A stretch of 64,000 bases of DNA. Source: Tatumella sp. JGM118 (GTDB lineage Bacteria; Pseudomonadota; Gammaproteobacteria; Enterobacterales; Enterobacteriaceae). Position 1 is the stretch's first letter; every line of letters starts with the position of its first letter. The DNA lies in contig NZ_JAERJR010000001.1 in the NCBI RefSeq assembly GCF_018257515.1, positions 62,001 through 126,000 on the forward strand. The letters are read 5' to 3'. This document shows positions 47,858 through 57,981 of the stretch, piece after piece. Both the position numbers and the translations under genes were made by a program. Below the pieces are notes generated by a model. It was given only the letters and a program-made list of their open reading frames with translations. It made no database searches and was not told where the DNA came from.

Positions 47858-47885
47858 AATATAGCAAGGTGACTTTCACTGCGAA
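47858..47885 (-). promoter_or_regulatory. Candidate main promoter of rne
   Basis: On the minus strand TTCGCA (47885-47880), 16 bases, then TATATT (47863-47858). The predicted start is about 370 bases before the rne ATG, close to the leader length in E. coli. The -35 box is imperfect. Confidence 0.5.
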
Positions 47886-48038
47886 GATCACTTTATTTGT
47901 TATTTATTTGATCTGCTGAACAGGCAGCCCCGGCGACAGGACAAAAAGGAAACGCATTGCTGATGAATTGACCAGCGTGCTCGCGGGCCGGTGACAAAAA
48001 AGTAGCACTCAGGAATAACTCTCTTTAGAATTGCACCC

Positions 48039-48995
48039 ATGAAAAATGAGAACCCGGGCGTACAATTTGTCGCCATCACGGCGGAAAACGCCGGACAACG
48101 TATCGATAACTTTTTGCGCACCTTTCTGAAAGGGGTACCGAAAAGTATGATTTACCGTATTTTGCGTAAAGGTGAAGTACGGGTAAACAAAAAGCGGATC
48201 AAACCTGAATATAAACTGGAGGAAGGTGACGATATCCGTATCCCGCCGGTTCGGGTCTCCGGGCAAGAAGCGCCTGAAGTCTCCCCTAAGCTCGACAAGG
48301 TGGCACAACTGGAGCGGGCCGTTATCTATGAAGACGAAGCGATTCTGGTACTGAACAAGCCTTCCGGTACCGCAGTGCATGGAGGCAGTGGCCTGAATTT
48401 CGGCGTGATCGAAGGGTTACGAGCTTTGCGTCCTGATGCCCGTTTTCTGGAGCTGGTGCACCGTCTGGATCGCGATACCTCCGGCGTCCTGCTGATCGCC
48501 AAAAAACGCTCGGCATTACGTTCTCTGCATGAACAGCTCCGTGAGAAGGGGATGCAAAAGGATTATCTGGCACTGGTCCGTGGCCAGTGGCCATCGCATA
48601 CCAAATCGGTGAAAGCGCCACTGTTAAAAAATATTTTACAGAGCGGTGAGCGGGTGGTGCGGGTCAGCAGTGAAGGGAAACCGTCTGAGACGCGTTTTAA
48701 AGTGGAAGAGCGCTACCAGCATGGCAGTCTGGTTAAAGCCAGCCCGATCACCGGGCGTACGCATCAGATCCGTGTGCATACTCTGCATGCCGGACACCCG
48801 ATAGCCTTTGATGATCGTTATGGTGACAGTGAGTTTGACCGGCAGCTGGCGAAAACCGGACTCAACCGGCTTTTCCTGCACGCGGCCGCCATTACCTTTA
48901 CCCATCCGTCGACGGGCGAAACATTACGTCTGGAAGCGCCGATGGATGAAAAACTGCGTCGTTGCCTGGCGATCCTGCGTCAGGATAAACCGTAA
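48039..48995 (+). CDS. rluC: 23S rRNA pseudouridine(955/2504/2580) synthase
   Basis: A 318-residue enzyme that converts three uridines of 23S rRNA to pseudouridine. An N-terminal S4 RNA-binding domain ('AGQRIDNFLRTFLKGVPKSM') is followed by the RluA-type catalytic domain with Asp in 'ELVHRLDRDTSGVLL' and 'GRTHQIRVH'. It matches E. coli RluC closely. No strong ribosome site precedes ATG 48039. It is divergent from rne, with its promoter in the 560-base shared interval. Confidence 0.97.
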   Translation: MKNENPGVQFVAITAENAGQRIDNFLRTFLKGVPKSMIYRILRKGEVRVNKKRIKPEYKLEEGDDIRIPPVRVSGQEAPEVSPKLDKVAQLERAVIYEDEAILVLNKPSGTAVHGGSGLNFGVIEGLRALRPDARFLELVHRLDRDTSGVLLIAKKRSALRSLHEQLREKGMQKDYLALVRGQWPSHTKSVKAPLLKNILQSGERVVRVSSEGKPSETRFKVEERYQHGSLVKASPITGRTHQIRVHTLHAGHPIAFDDRYGDSEFDRQLAKTGLNRLFLHAAAITFTHPSTGETLRLEAPMDEKLRRCLAILRQDKP

Positions 48996-49040
48996 TCGTC
49001 TTTCCTGCCGGGGAACACCCCCGGCGGCCTCCGGGGAGGC

Positions 49041-49628
49041 TTAATCTGTCAGCGGATTGATGCCCGCGTCACGCAGAAATTCCCCGAGAGCAATCAGCGG
49101 TAACCCGACCAACGTATTGGGGTCTCTGCCCTGTAACTTTTCAAACAAACTGATCCCCAGCCCTTCCGCTTTGAAGCTCCCCGCGCATTGTAAGGGCTTT
49201 TCCTTCGCGACGTAGCCCGCGATTTCCTCGGTCGTAAGCGAGCGGAAAGTGACATCAAAGGTTTCACAGCATTGCCAGAATTGACGGCGCCGTGAACAGT
49301 AGACCGCAAGTCCGGTATAAAAAGTGACGGTGTTCCCGCTGGCGGCTTTCAGTTGCTGTATGGCGCGTTCTTCTGTGTGAGGTTTGCCGAGGAACTGACC
49401 GTTCAGCACACCCGTCTGGTCAGAACCGATGATAAGAGTATCAGGCCAGGACTCAGCCAGGGCCAGCGCCTTGTGTTTTGCCAGCCGGATCACCAGCTGT
49501 TCTGCGGTTTCGCCGTCCTGTGCGGTTTCATCAATTTCCGGCGCCGCCCACTGAAAGGGCAGGCCAAGTTTTTCGAGAATGGCGCGACGAAAAGGGGAGG
49601 AGGATGCAAGTAACAGTGCTTGTTTCAT
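49041..49628 (-). CDS. yceF: Maf-family 7-methyl-GTP pyrophosphatase YceF
   Basis: A 195-residue nucleotide pyrophosphatase of the Maf family. The N-terminal '[20 protein letters not shown]' is the phosphate-binding loop, and '[18 protein letters not shown]' carries the catalytic Asp. The gene order rluC-yceF-yceD is that of E. coli, where YceF hydrolyses 7-methyl-GTP, probably to clear modified nucleotides. It is convergent with rluC and divergent from yceD. Confidence 0.95.
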   Translation of the reverse strand: MKQALLLASSSPFRRAILEKLGLPFQWAAPEIDETAQDGETAEQLVIRLAKHKALALAESWPDTLIIGSDQTGVLNGQFLGKPHTEERAIQQLKAASGNTVTFYTGLAVYCSRRRQFWQCCETFDVTFRSLTTEEIAGYVAKEKPLQCAGSFKAEGLGISLFEKLQGRDPNTLVGLPLIALGEFLRDAGINPLTD

Positions 49629-49731
49629 ATTTTTTTCATTATCTGTAGCGAATTGAACGTTCTCATTTTAAACTATCCGCCGCACCGGATGCGAATATTG
49701 GGTGAAAGATGCCTGAAAACGGCCTTTTTCT

Positions 49732-49760
49732 TTGACTCTCTGACATTACAAAGTTAATAT
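49732..49760 (+). promoter_or_regulatory. Sigma-70 promoter of yceD-rpmF, abutting the start codon
   Basis: TTGACT (49732-49737), exactly 17 bases, then TAATAT (49755-49760): one mismatch in each hexamer. The predicted start at about 49767 leaves only about 0-3 bases before ATG 49770, so the transcript should be leaderless or nearly so. Confidence 0.75.
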
Positions 49761-49769
49761 GCGCGCCCT

Positions 49770-50291
49770 ATGCAAAAGGTAAAATTACCCCTGACACTGG
49801 ATCTGCTCCGTTCTGCTCAGAAACGCCTTGATTATCATGGCGTCTATACTCCTGAACTCACGGAACGTATTGCGGCCTCAGTTGTGAGTGTGGACAGTGA
49901 TGTAGAATGCACCATGAGTTTTGCAATCGATAACCAGCGCCTTGCGGTGCTGAAGGGCACGGCCGGAGTTGAGGTCACCCTGCGTTGTCAGCGTTGCAAT
50001 AACACGTTTCCGCACACTGTAAACGTAAGTTATACCTTCAGTCCTGTCCGTAATGACGAACAGGCGGAGGCGCTACCGGAAGGTTACGAGCCAGTTGAAG
50101 TCGATGAGTATGGCGAAATCGATTTGCTCGCGGTCATCGAGGATGAAATTATCCTCGCATTGCCTGTCGTTCCGGTGCATGATTCTGAACACTGTGAAGT
50201 GTCCGACGCGGATATGGTCTTTGGTGAATTGCCTGCAGAGGCAGAGAAACCAAACCCGTTTGCCGTATTAGCCAGTTTAAAGCGTAAGTAA
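49770..50291 (+). CDS. yceD: YceD, 23S rRNA accumulation protein (DUF177)
   Basis: A 173-residue cytoplasmic protein. '[20 protein letters not shown]', the Cys pair in '[12 protein letters not shown]' and '[20 protein letters not shown]' match E. coli YceD. The family is linked to 23S rRNA accumulation in bacteria and plastids; its exact action is unknown. ATG 49770 has no Shine-Dalgarno sequence and lies directly after a strong promoter. It is transcribed with rpmF, 14 bases downstream. Confidence 0.95.
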   Translation: MQKVKLPLTLDLLRSAQKRLDYHGVYTPELTERIAASVVSVDSDVECTMSFAIDNQRLAVLKGTAGVEVTLRCQRCNNTFPHTVNVSYTFSPVRNDEQAEALPEGYEPVEVDEYGEIDLLAVIEDEIILALPVVPVHDSEHCEVSDADMVFGELPAEAEKPNPFAVLASLKRK

Positions 50292-50305
50292 TAGGAGTAA
50301 GGTCC

Positions 50306-50476
50306 ATGGCCGTACAACAGAATAAACCCACCCGTTCTAAGCGTGGTATGCGCCGTTCTCACGATGCGCTGACCACTACCACTCTGTCAGTAGATAAAGT
50401 TTCCGGCGAAACTCATCTGCGTCACCACATGACTGCCGACGGTTACTACCGTGGTCGCAAGGTCATCACTAAGTAA
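50306..50476 (+). CDS. rpmF: 50S ribosomal protein L32
   Basis: A 56-residue basic ribosomal protein, beginning '[20 protein letters not shown]' and ending 'RGRKVITK'. It matches E. coli L32 nearly exactly. AGGAG at 50293-50297 precedes ATG 50306. L32 is a small protein of the large ribosomal subunit. Here, as in E. coli, it heads the fatty-acid/phospholipid genes plsX-fabHDG-acpP-fabF, tying ribosome and membrane synthesis. Confidence 0.98.
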   Translation: MAVQQNKPTRSKRGMRRSHDALTTTTLSVDKVSGETHLRHHMTADGYYRGRKVITK

Positions 50477-50503
50477 TTTCTTGCTGCGACGCAAGGCGTT
50501 ACT

Positions 50504-51544
50504 TTGACACGTTTGACCCTGGCAGTTGATGCCATGGGCGGGGATTTCGGTCCTCCCGTGACGGTGCCTGCTTCATTGCAGGCACTGGCCTCACATTCGC
50601 AACTTGAACTTCTTTTAGTCGGTTATCCCGACGAAATTCAGCCATTACTAGCCAGAGCGGATTCTGCGTTACGACAGCGGGTGCATATTGTCCCGGCTGA
50701 GTCGGTTATTGCCAGTGATGCTATACCTTCCGTTGCCATGCGTCACAGCCACGGATCTTCAATGCGCATCGCATTGGAACTCTTAAAAGAAGGGCGGGCT
50801 GATGCCTGCATCAGTGCCGGGAATACCGGTGCCCTGATGGGGCTGGCCACCTTGTTATTACGGCCGCTTGACAATATTAAGCGACCGGCGCTGGTCTCAG
50901 TGGTTCCCCATATTCATCAGGGTCGGACCGTGCTGCTGGACCTGGGAGCGAATGCCAGCGCAGACAGCACCATGCTGGTCCAGTTTGCAATGATGGGCGC
51001 AGTGCTGGCCGAAGAAGTGATGGGGATAAAAACCCCGCGCGTTGCCCTGCTGAATATCGGGCAGGAGGCCAGTAAAGGGCCACGGCATATCCGTGATGCC
51101 GCCAGAAGGATACGCTTACTCGACGGACTCAATTACGTCGGTTTTCTGGAAGGCAGCGATTTGCTAAGTGGCAAAACAGATGTTTTAGTGTGTGATGGCT
51201 TCGCAGGAAATGTCTCACTGAAAACTATGGAAGGTGTGATAAAAACATTTCTGACCCTGATGACAGGGACAGGACAGACAATGAAGCGATCATGGTGGCG
51301 TCACCTGGTTGTCCGTAGTATGAAGGGACGTCTGATGAAGCGTTTTGGCGAAATCGACCCCGATCAGTATAACGGTGCATCCCTGTTAGGATTGCCCGGA
51401 ATTGTTATTAAGAGTCATGGTGCCGCAAGTGAGCGAGCCTTCGCCGTTGCCATCGAACACGCGATTCAGGCGGTGATCCGTAATATCCCTGAAAAAATTT
51501 CGGTTCGGCTTGATACAGTACTAGCCAGGAGTGACATAGCCTAG
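50504..51544 (+). CDS. plsX: Phosphate acyltransferase PlsX
   Basis: A 346-residue peripheral membrane enzyme that turns acyl-ACP into acyl-phosphate for phospholipid synthesis. '[20 protein letters not shown]', '[18 protein letters not shown]' and '[20 protein letters not shown]' match E. coli PlsX. The start is TTG 50504, giving '[14 protein letters not shown]' as in E. coli; no better start fits. It ends directly against fabH (no gap). It is about ten residues shorter at the C-terminus than E. coli PlsX. Confidence 0.97.
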   Translation: MTRLTLAVDAMGGDFGPPVTVPASLQALASHSQLELLLVGYPDEIQPLLARADSALRQRVHIVPAESVIASDAIPSVAMRHSHGSSMRIALELLKEGRADACISAGNTGALMGLATLLLRPLDNIKRPALVSVVPHIHQGRTVLLDLGANASADSTMLVQFAMMGAVLAEEVMGIKTPRVALLNIGQEASKGPRHIRDAARRIRLLDGLNYVGFLEGSDLLSGKTDVLVCDGFAGNVSLKTMEGVIKTFLTLMTGTGQTMKRSWWRHLVVRSMKGRLMKRFGEIDPDQYNGASLLGLPGIVIKSHGAASERAFAVAIEHAIQAVIRNIPEKISVRLDTVLARSDIA

Positions 51545-52498
51545 ATGTTTAGCAAAATTATTGGTACGGGCAGCTATCTGCCTCAACAGGTTCGCACCAA
51601 TGCCGATCTGGAGAAAATGGTAGAGACCTCAGACGAGTGGATTGTCACCCGGACAGGTATTCGTGAACGACGTATTGCCGCTGCCGATGAAACGGTCGCG
51701 ACAATGGGCGTGACCGCGGCGCAGAATGCGCTGCAGATGGCCGGGATCGATGCCAATGACATCGGGCTTATCATTGTCGCCACCACTTCGTCGTCACATG
51801 CCTTCCCAAGCTCAGCCTGTATGATCCAGCAGCAATTAGGGATCCGGGATTGCGCAGCCTTCGATCTGGCGGCGGCCTGTGCCGGTTTTACCTATGCACT
51901 TAGCGTGGCCGACCAGTATGTGAAAAGCGGCGCGGTCAAAAATGCGCTGGTGATCGGGTCAGATACCTTATCCCGCACGCTGGACCCTGCAGATCGCGGT
52001 ACCGTTATCCTGTTCGGCGACGGTGCCGGAGCGGTGGTGCTGGGTGCCAGTGAACAGCAGGGCATTATCTCTACCCATTTACATGCCGACGGTAATTACG
52101 GTCAGTTGCTGACGCTGCCTAACCAGGCGCGTGATGAGGCGGCAGAACCGGCTTATCTGACGATGGCAGGTAATGAAGTCTTCAAGGTTGCCGTTACTGA
52201 ACTGGCTCATATCGTTGAAGAAACGCTGACGGCGAATAATATTGACCGTCAGGAACTTGACTGGCTGGTGCCACATCAGGCGAATTTACGCATCATCAAT
52301 GCCACGGCGAAAAAGCTGGGCATGGGGATGGATAAAGTCGTGGTTACGCTGGACCGTCACGGGAACACCTCGGCCGCTTCTGTGCCGACGGCCCTCGATG
52401 AAGCCGTGCGTGACGGCCGTATTAAGCCAGGCCAACTGGTGCTGCTGGAAGCCTTTGGTGGCGGGTTCACCTGGGGTTCAGCGTTAGTTCGTTTTTGA
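51545..52498 (+). CDS. fabH: 3-oxoacyl-ACP synthase III
   Basis: A 317-residue enzyme that starts fatty acid synthesis by joining acetyl-CoA to malonyl-ACP. The Cys-His-Asn triad is visible: Cys112 in '[12 protein letters not shown]', His in 'VPHQANLRI' and Asn in '[10 protein letters not shown]'. The length equals that of E. coli FabH. Its ATG follows immediately on the plsX stop (TAG ATG), with a ribosome site inside plsX (CAGGAG). Confidence 0.98.
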   Translation: MFSKIIGTGSYLPQQVRTNADLEKMVETSDEWIVTRTGIRERRIAAADETVATMGVTAAQNALQMAGIDANDIGLIIVATTSSSHAFPSSACMIQQQLGIRDCAAFDLAAACAGFTYALSVADQYVKSGAVKNALVIGSDTLSRTLDPADRGTVILFGDGAGAVVLGASEQQGIISTHLHADGNYGQLLTLPNQARDEAAEPAYLTMAGNEVFKVAVTELAHIVEETLTANNIDRQELDWLVPHQANLRIINATAKKLGMGMDKVVVTLDRHGNTSAASVPTALDEAVRDGRIKPGQLVLLEAFGGGFTWGSALVRF

Positions 52499-52514
52499 TA
52501 GACAGGAACTCGAA

Positions 52515-53447
52515 ATGACACAATTTGCAATTGTATTCCCGGGTCAGGGGTCACAGGCTGTTGGCATGCTGGCTGAGCTGGCAGAACAGTATCCGTCAGT
52601 GGAAGCGACGTTCGCCGAGGCTTCTGCGGCTCTGGGTTATGACTTATGGCAATTGGTTCAGCAGGGACCGGCTGAAGAACTGAATAAAACCTGGCAGACA
52701 CAGCCGGCATTGCTGGCGGCCTCCGTGGCCATTTACCGTGTCTGGCGTGAGCAGGGGGGCGACGTCCCCGCGCTGATGGCCGGCCATAGCCTGGGCGAAT
52801 ATTCTGCACTGGTGTGTGCCGGTGTCCTGGATTTCGCGGATGCTATCCGTCTGGTAGAATTACGCGGCAAACTGATGCAGGATGCCGTCCCGGCAGGGAC
52901 CGGCGCCATGCAGGCCATTATTGGTCTGGACGATGCGGCCATCCGTCAGGCCTGTGAAGAGAGTGCGCAGGGGCAGGTGGTTTCACCGGTCAACTTCAAC
53001 TCTCCGGGCCAGGTGGTGATTGCCGGTGATAAAGATGCGGTTGAACGTGCAGGCGCGGCCTGTAAAGCCGCCGGTGCGAAGCGTGCACTGCCGTTACCGG
53101 TCAGTGTGCCGTCCCATTGCGCACTGATGAAGCCTGCAGCCGATAAACTGGCGCTGGCTCTGCAGGATCTGACGTTTAACACCCCGTCAGTCCCGGTGGT
53201 CAACAACGTGGATGTGAAGTGCGAAGAGTCACCGGAAGCTATCCGTGATGCCTTAGTGCGTCAGCTTTACAGCCCGGTCCGCTGGACCGAAAGCGTTGAA
53301 TTCATCGCTTCACGTGGCGTGAGCCAGTTAGTTGAAGCGGGTCCGGGCAAAGTTCTGACCGGCCTGACCAAACGTATTACGGACTCATTGACAGCCGTTG
53401 CTGTGAATGACCCGGCGTCCCTGACGGCGGCGCTGGTAAAAGAATAA
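52515..53447 (+). CDS. fabD: Malonyl-CoA-ACP transacylase
   Basis: A 310-residue enzyme that loads malonate on ACP. 'FPGQGSQAVGMLAEL' is the N-terminal motif; the nucleophile Ser92 is in 'AGHSLGEYSALVCAG', and the partner His in 'VSVPSHCALM'. The length and sequence match E. coli FabD. ACAGGAA precedes ATG 52515. It lies between fabH and fabG. Confidence 0.98.
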   Translation: MTQFAIVFPGQGSQAVGMLAELAEQYPSVEATFAEASAALGYDLWQLVQQGPAEELNKTWQTQPALLAASVAIYRVWREQGGDVPALMAGHSLGEYSALVCAGVLDFADAIRLVELRGKLMQDAVPAGTGAMQAIIGLDDAAIRQACEESAQGQVVSPVNFNSPGQVVIAGDKDAVERAGAACKAAGAKRALPLPVSVPSHCALMKPAADKLALALQDLTFNTPSVPVVNNVDVKCEESPEAIRDALVRQLYSPVRWTESVEFIASRGVSQLVEAGPGKVLTGLTKRITDSLTAVAVNDPASLTAALVKE

Positions 53448-53457
53448 GAGGATAATC

Positions 53458-54192
53458 ATGAACTTCGATGGTAAAATTGCACTGGTCACCGGCGCAAGCC
53501 GTGGGATTGGTAAAGCAATCGCAGAAAAACTGATCGCACAAGGTGCCACAGTTATCGGTACGGCTACCAGTGATAAAGGCGCTGAAGCTATCAGTGCTTA
53601 CCTGGGAGCGAACGGTAAGGGTATGACCCTGAACGTTACCGATGTTGATTCTGTCGAGTCTGTACTGAAAAACATCCGCGCAGAATTTGGCGAAATTGAT
53701 ATTTTGGTGAATAATGCCGGGGTAACCCGTGATAATCTGCTGATGCGTATGAAAGATGACGAATGGCAGGATATCCTGGAGACCAACCTGACTTCAGTGT
53801 TCAGGCTGTCTAAAGCCGTGTTGCGTGCTATGATGAAGAAACGCAGCGGACGAATCATTACCATTGGTTCAGTTGTTGGAACAATGGGTAATGCGGGCCA
53901 GGCAAACTACGCGGCAGCAAAAGCGGGTTTGATTGGCTTTAGCAAATCACTGGCGCGCGAAGTTGCGTCACGTGGTATTACTGTAAACGTTGTGGCTCCG
54001 GGCTTTATTGAGACGGACATGACGCGAGCACTAAATGAAGAGCAACGGGCCGGTATTCTTGCAGAAGTTCCTGCAGGCTGTCTGGGCAGTCCTGCAGACA
54101 TCGCGAATGCCGTTGCATTTTTGTCCTCTGATGAGGCGGGTTACATCACTGGTGAAACCCTCCACGTCAATGGCGGAATGTATATGGTCTGA
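53458..54192 (+). CDS. fabG: 3-oxoacyl-ACP reductase
   Basis: A 244-residue NADPH-dependent short-chain dehydrogenase that reduces 3-oxoacyl-ACP. It has 'VTGASRGIGKAIA' (cofactor loop), 'NNAGVTRDN' and the Ser/Tyr/Lys set in 'ITIGSVVGTMGNAGQANYAA' and the following AK. It matches E. coli FabG in full. AGAGGATAATC precedes ATG 53458, ten bases after fabD. Confidence 0.98.
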   Translation: MNFDGKIALVTGASRGIGKAIAEKLIAQGATVIGTATSDKGAEAISAYLGANGKGMTLNVTDVDSVESVLKNIRAEFGEIDILVNNAGVTRDNLLMRMKDDEWQDILETNLTSVFRLSKAVLRAMMKKRSGRIITIGSVVGTMGNAGQANYAAAKAGLIGFSKSLAREVASRGITVNVVAPGFIETDMTRALNEEQRAGILAEVPAGCLGSPADIANAVAFLSSDEAGYITGETLHVNGGMYMV

Positions 54193-54345
54193 TAACTGCG
54201 AAAATTAGTTGCTTTTTTTGTGCAAAAAAACGCAAAATATAGCAAATCGTGGTTTGACCAGATTGGTTTTAGTTGCATCTTTTTCAACATTTTATACACT
54301 ACGAAAACCGTCGCGAAAGCGAGTTTTGATAGGAAATTAAATAGT
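54193..54345 (+). promoter_or_regulatory. AT-rich fabG-acpP interval, likely acpP promoter
   Basis: This 153-base interval is markedly AT-rich compared with its neighbours and holds TTGACC (54255-54260), TTGCAT and TATACA-like hexamers ahead of acpP. acpP is highly expressed and has its own promoter in E. coli. I cannot fix which hexamer pair is used. Confidence 0.5.
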
Positions 54346-54582
54346 ATGAGCGATATCGAACAACGCGTTAAGAAAATCATTGCTGAGCAGCTGGGTGTTA
54401 AAGAAGATGAAGTGACCAACTCTGCTTCTTTCGTAGAAGACCTGGGTGCCGATTCTCTTGACACCGTTGAGCTGGTGATGGCTCTGGAAGAAGAGTTTGA
54501 TACTGAGATTCCAGACGAAGAAGCTGAGAAAATCACTACCGTTCAGGCAGCGATCGACTACATCAATAGCCATCAGGGCTAA
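54346..54582 (+). CDS. acpP: Acyl carrier protein
   Basis: A 78-residue acidic protein that carries growing acyl chains on a phosphopantetheine arm attached to the Ser of '[20 protein letters not shown]'. It is almost identical to E. coli AcpP. It is also a known partner of MdoH, encoded at 17.6 kb here. GATAGGAAATTAA precedes ATG 54346. An in-frame upstream extension from 54220 is noncoding leader. A terminator follows. Confidence 0.99.
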   Translation: MSDIEQRVKKIIAEQLGVKEDEVTNSASFVEDLGADSLDTVELVMALEEEFDTEIPDEEAEKITTVQAAIDYINSHQG

Positions 54583-54591
54583 TGAATATCT

Positions 54592-54622
54592 TCAGGCGGT
54601 CATTCGACCGCCTGAGTTTTTT
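54592..54622 (+). terminator. Terminator after acpP
   Basis: The stem TCAGGCGGTC-ATTC-GACCGCCTGA followed by G and six Ts lies nine bases after the acpP stop. It is strong, so fabF is probably expressed in part by read-through or its own promoter. Confidence 0.9.
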
Positions 54623-54667
54623 GTCCGTCCCACTTAGTGTTTTTTTCCCCCTCCCTGGAGGACGAAC

Positions 54668-55909
54668 TTGTCTAAGCGTCGTGTAGTTGTGACCGGTCTT
54701 GGCATGTTGTCTCCTGTCGGCAATACCGTAGAGTCTACCTGGAGTGCTCTCCTTGCCGGTCAGAGCGGCATCAGCATGATTGACCACTTTGATGCCAGTG
54801 CCTATGCAACCCGTTTTGCAGGTCTGGTGAAAGATTTTAATTGTGAAGATATCATTTCGCGTAAAGAACAGCGCAAAATGGATATATTCATTCAGTATGG
54901 AATTGCAGCGGGTGCGCAGGCGATGGCGGACTCCGGTCTGGTTGTCACCGAAGAAAACGCACCGCGCATTGGTGCAGCGATCGGTTCCGGCATTGGCGGC
55001 CTGGGGTTAATTGAAGATAACTATCTTGCAATGAGCCGTGGCGGTCCGCGTAAAATCAGTCCTTTCTTCGTACCGTCCACCATCGTTAACATGGTCGCCG
55101 GACACCTGACCATCATGTATGGTCTGAAAGGACCGAGCATCAGTATTGCGACGGCCTGTACCTCAGGTGTGCACAATATTGGTCACGCGGCCCGAATGAT
55201 CGCTTATGATGATGCGGATGTCATGCTGGCCGGTGGCGCTGAAAAAGCCAGTACCCCGCTGGGTGTTGGTGGCTTCGGTGCAGCACGTGCGTTGTCAACC
55301 CGTAACGATGACCCTCTGGCGGCGAGCCGTCCGTGGGATAAAGATCGTGACGGTTTCGTACTGGGAGACGGTGCCGGTATCGTGGTCCTCGAAGAGTACG
55401 AACACGCGAAGAAACGTGGTGCAAAAATCTATGCTGAGCTGGTGGGCTTTGGTATGAGCAGCGATGCTTACCATATGACCTCACCGCCGGAAGATGGTGC
55501 AGGGGCTGCGCAGGCGATGGTTAACGCCTTACGTGACTCCGGATTATCTGTGGATCAAATCGGCTATATCAACGCGCACGGTACGTCTACGCCGGCCGGG
55601 GATAAAGCAGAAGCACAGGCGGTTAAATCTGTGTTTGGTGCGGCAGCGGATAAAGTGATGGTCAGCTCGACCAAATCAATGACGGGTCACCTGCTGGGTG
55701 CGGCGGGCGCTGTTGAGTCGATTTTCTCGATTCTGGCGCTGCGCGACCAGGCGATTCCGCCAACACTGAATCTGGACAATCCGGATGAAGGCTGTGATCT
55801 GGACTTTGTACCACACACCGCCCGTCAGGTGAGCGGACTGGAATACAGTCTGTGTAACTCCTTCGGATTTGGCGGAACCAATGGTTCTCTGATTTTCCGT
55901 AAGATCTGA
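54668..55909 (+). CDS. fabF: 3-oxoacyl-ACP synthase II
   Basis: A 413-residue condensing enzyme for chain elongation, including the temperature-controlled step from palmitoleate to cis-vaccenate. The Cys-His-His triad is seen in '[16 protein letters not shown]', '[15 protein letters not shown]' and '[15 protein letters not shown]'. It is nearly the same as E. coli FabF. The start is TTG 54668 with GGAGGAC upstream, giving '[19 protein letters not shown]'; no ATG fits. Confidence 0.98.
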   Translation: MSKRRVVVTGLGMLSPVGNTVESTWSALLAGQSGISMIDHFDASAYATRFAGLVKDFNCEDIISRKEQRKMDIFIQYGIAAGAQAMADSGLVVTEENAPRIGAAIGSGIGGLGLIEDNYLAMSRGGPRKISPFFVPSTIVNMVAGHLTIMYGLKGPSISIATACTSGVHNIGHAARMIAYDDADVMLAGGAEKASTPLGVGGFGAARALSTRNDDPLAASRPWDKDRDGFVLGDGAGIVVLEEYEHAKKRGAKIYAELVGFGMSSDAYHMTSPPEDGAGAAQAMVNALRDSGLSVDQIGYINAHGTSTPAGDKAEAQAVKSVFGAAADKVMVSSTKSMTGHLLGAAGAVESIFSILALRDQAIPPTLNLDNPDEGCDLDFVPHTARQVSGLEYSLCNSFGFGGTNGSLIFRKI

Positions 55910-55927
55910 TGGTTCAGTGACTGCCTG

Positions 55928-55953
55928 AGGCCCGCAATGCGGGCCTTTTTTTT
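55928..55953 (+). terminator. Terminator after fabF
   Basis: The stem AGGCCCGC-AAT-GCGGGCCT followed by a run of Ts lies 19 bases after the fabF stop, a strong intrinsic terminator. It separates fabF from pabC. Confidence 0.9.
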
Positions 55954-56011
55954 AGGATGCCTCCTGAGCTGAGGCCAGCGCAAGGTCCCTCATTCATTAT
56001 CCGGAGAGCTG

Positions 56012-56821
56012 ATGATATTGATCGATGGTTATGAGACAGAATCCCTGCCGGTCAGCGACCGGGGATTACAGTTCGGTGACGGCTGTTTTACCACGGCGTT
56101 GATCCTCGAAGGTCAGATTTGCCGTCTGCAGGCACATCTGCAGCGTCTGGAAGAGGGCTGTGAACGGTTGACGATCCCGTTTACCGACTGGCAGACACTG
56201 GCGCAGGAGATGAAGGCGCGGGCCGCCACGCTGCAGCGCGGGGTACTGAAAGTGGTCATCACCCGCGGTTCCGGCGGGCGGGGATACAGCAGCACCGGGT
56301 GCAGCCAGCCGCGACGCCTTGTGTCGGTGGCGGCCTATCCGGCACAATATGATCAGTGGCGGAAGCAGGGGATTAGCCTGCTGACCTGCCCGATGCGTCT
56401 GGGGATCAATCCTGTACTGGCCGGGATCAAACATCTGAACCGGCTGGAACAGGTGATGATCCGTCAGTTTATCGATCAGTCTGCCGCAGAGGAAGCGCTG
56501 GTATTGGACTGCCGTGACCGGATTATTGAATGCTGTAGCGCAAATATATTCTGGCGCAGCGGTGAGCAATTGTTTACACCACGGGTAGACGAAGCCGGTG
56601 TGAACGGTACAATGCGACGTTATCTTATTCGCCTGCTGGCGGAGCAGGGATATGATTGTCAGGAAGTCCGGGCCGGTTTACCGGCCCTGCAGCAGGCTGA
56701 TGAAGTCTTTATCTGTAACTCGTTGATGCCGGTGGTTCCGGTGACCCGGGTCGATACCCTGACCTATTCTCCGGGAACGCTGACACACAGATTGTCTGAG
56801 CTCTGTTATTCACCAGGTTAA
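56012..56821 (+). CDS. pabC: Aminodeoxychorismate lyase
   Basis: A 269-residue PLP enzyme that releases pyruvate from 4-amino-4-deoxychorismate to give p-aminobenzoate for folate. The fold type IV signs are '[17 protein letters not shown]', the PLP lysine in '[15 protein letters not shown]' and '[14 protein letters not shown]'. It matches E. coli PabC in features and position. GGAGAG precedes ATG 56012. It ends two bases before mltG. Confidence 0.95.
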   Translation: MILIDGYETESLPVSDRGLQFGDGCFTTALILEGQICRLQAHLQRLEEGCERLTIPFTDWQTLAQEMKARAATLQRGVLKVVITRGSGGRGYSSTGCSQPRRLVSVAAYPAQYDQWRKQGISLLTCPMRLGINPVLAGIKHLNRLEQVMIRQFIDQSAAEEALVLDCRDRIIECCSANIFWRSGEQLFTPRVDEAGVNGTMRRYLIRLLAEQGYDCQEVRAGLPALQQADEVFICNSLMPVVPVTRVDTLTYSPGTLTHRLSELCYSPG

Positions 56822-56823
56822 GC

Positions 56824-57981
56824 ATGCAGAAAAAAATAAAATTTACCTTAGGATTAGTGGTGGTGGCCGGTGCGCTGATCGCCGGCGGTGTCTGGAAAAC
56901 ACGGCAACTGGCCGAATCGCCTCTGCTGATTTCACAACAGACGATTTATACCCTCCCGGCCGGGAGTGGACGCGTGGCACTTGAGCAACAGCTCGAAGCG
57001 CAAAAAATTATCCCGGACAGCTTCTGGTTCGGCTGGTTACTGAAAGCGGAGCCGGATCTGGCGCGCTTTAAGGCCGGTACTTACCGGCTGACACCCGGCA
57101 TGACCGTCCGCCAGCTGCTGCAGTTGCTGGCCAGTGGCAAAGAAGCCCAGTTTCCGGTACGGTTTATCGAAGGCCAGCATCTGACGGAATGGCTGAAAAC
57201 CTTGCGTGATGCGCCTTACCTGCGTCATGAACTGAAGGATGATCAGCTCAGTACCGTCGCCGCGGCTCTTAAACTGTCCCCTGAGGATACCGAAGGCTGG
57301 TTTTATCCGGATACCTATCTCTATACCGCACATATGAGTGACCTGTCGCTGCTGGAAAAGGCGCATCAGCGGATGGTGAAAGAAGTCAGTCACGTCTGGG
57401 ACACCCGTGCTCCCGGTCTGCCGTATAAAGATCAGAACCAGTTACTGACGATGGCCTCTCTGATCGAAAAAGAGACCGCCGTCAGTGAGGAGCGGGGCAT
57501 CATCGCCTCGGTCTTTGTTAACCGGTTGCGGCAGGGAATGAAATTACAGACCGACCCGACCGTGATCTACGGGCTGGGAGATCGCTATAGCGGGGTCCTG
57601 AGCCGTAAAGATCTGGAAACCCCGACGGCCTATAACACCTATGTGATTGCCGGGTTACCTCCGGGCCCTATCGCTATTCCGAGTATCGCCTCATTGCAGG
57701 CAGCAGCGCATCCGCTGATGACCGGCTACCTGTACTTTGTCGCGAACGGTCGCGGCGGTCATACGTTTACGACCAATCTGGCCAGTCATAACCGGGCGGT
57801 TCAGGTCTGGCGTACGCTTGAAGACAAACGGGCTGCAGAAGCGAAAGCTACCGGGACTCCTTCCGGAAGTGCGGCCGGTCAGACTCAGGATGCACAGACC
57901 CCGCCCGGGGCGCAACCGCCGGTCACTGAGACCGGGCCGGCAGCAAAAGGACAGGATAAGAATACAGCCAATGAAAAATAA
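56824..57981 (+). CDS. mltG: Endolytic murein transglycosylase
   Basis: A 385-residue inner-membrane enzyme with one N-terminal helix and a periplasmic YceG domain. It cuts nascent glycan chains. '[20 protein letters not shown]', the catalytic Glu in '[11 protein letters not shown]' and '[20 protein letters not shown]' match E. coli MltG (340 residues). The C-terminal 45 residues are a Pro/Gly/Gln/Ala-rich extension without a domain, and its last 11 bases overlap tmk. Confidence 0.96.
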   Translation: MQKKIKFTLGLVVVAGALIAGGVWKTRQLAESPLLISQQTIYTLPAGSGRVALEQQLEAQKIIPDSFWFGWLLKAEPDLARFKAGTYRLTPGMTVRQLLQLLASGKEAQFPVRFIEGQHLTEWLKTLRDAPYLRHELKDDQLSTVAAALKLSPEDTEGWFYPDTYLYTAHMSDLSLLEKAHQRMVKEVSHVWDTRAPGLPYKDQNQLLTMASLIEKETAVSEERGIIASVFVNRLRQGMKLQTDPTVIYGLGDRYSGVLSRKDLETPTAYNTYVIAGLPPGPIAIPSIASLQAAAHPLMTGYLYFVANGRGGHTFTTNLASHNRAVQVWRTLEDKRAAEAKATGTPSGSAAGQTQDAQTPPGAQPPVTETGPAAKGQDKNTANEK

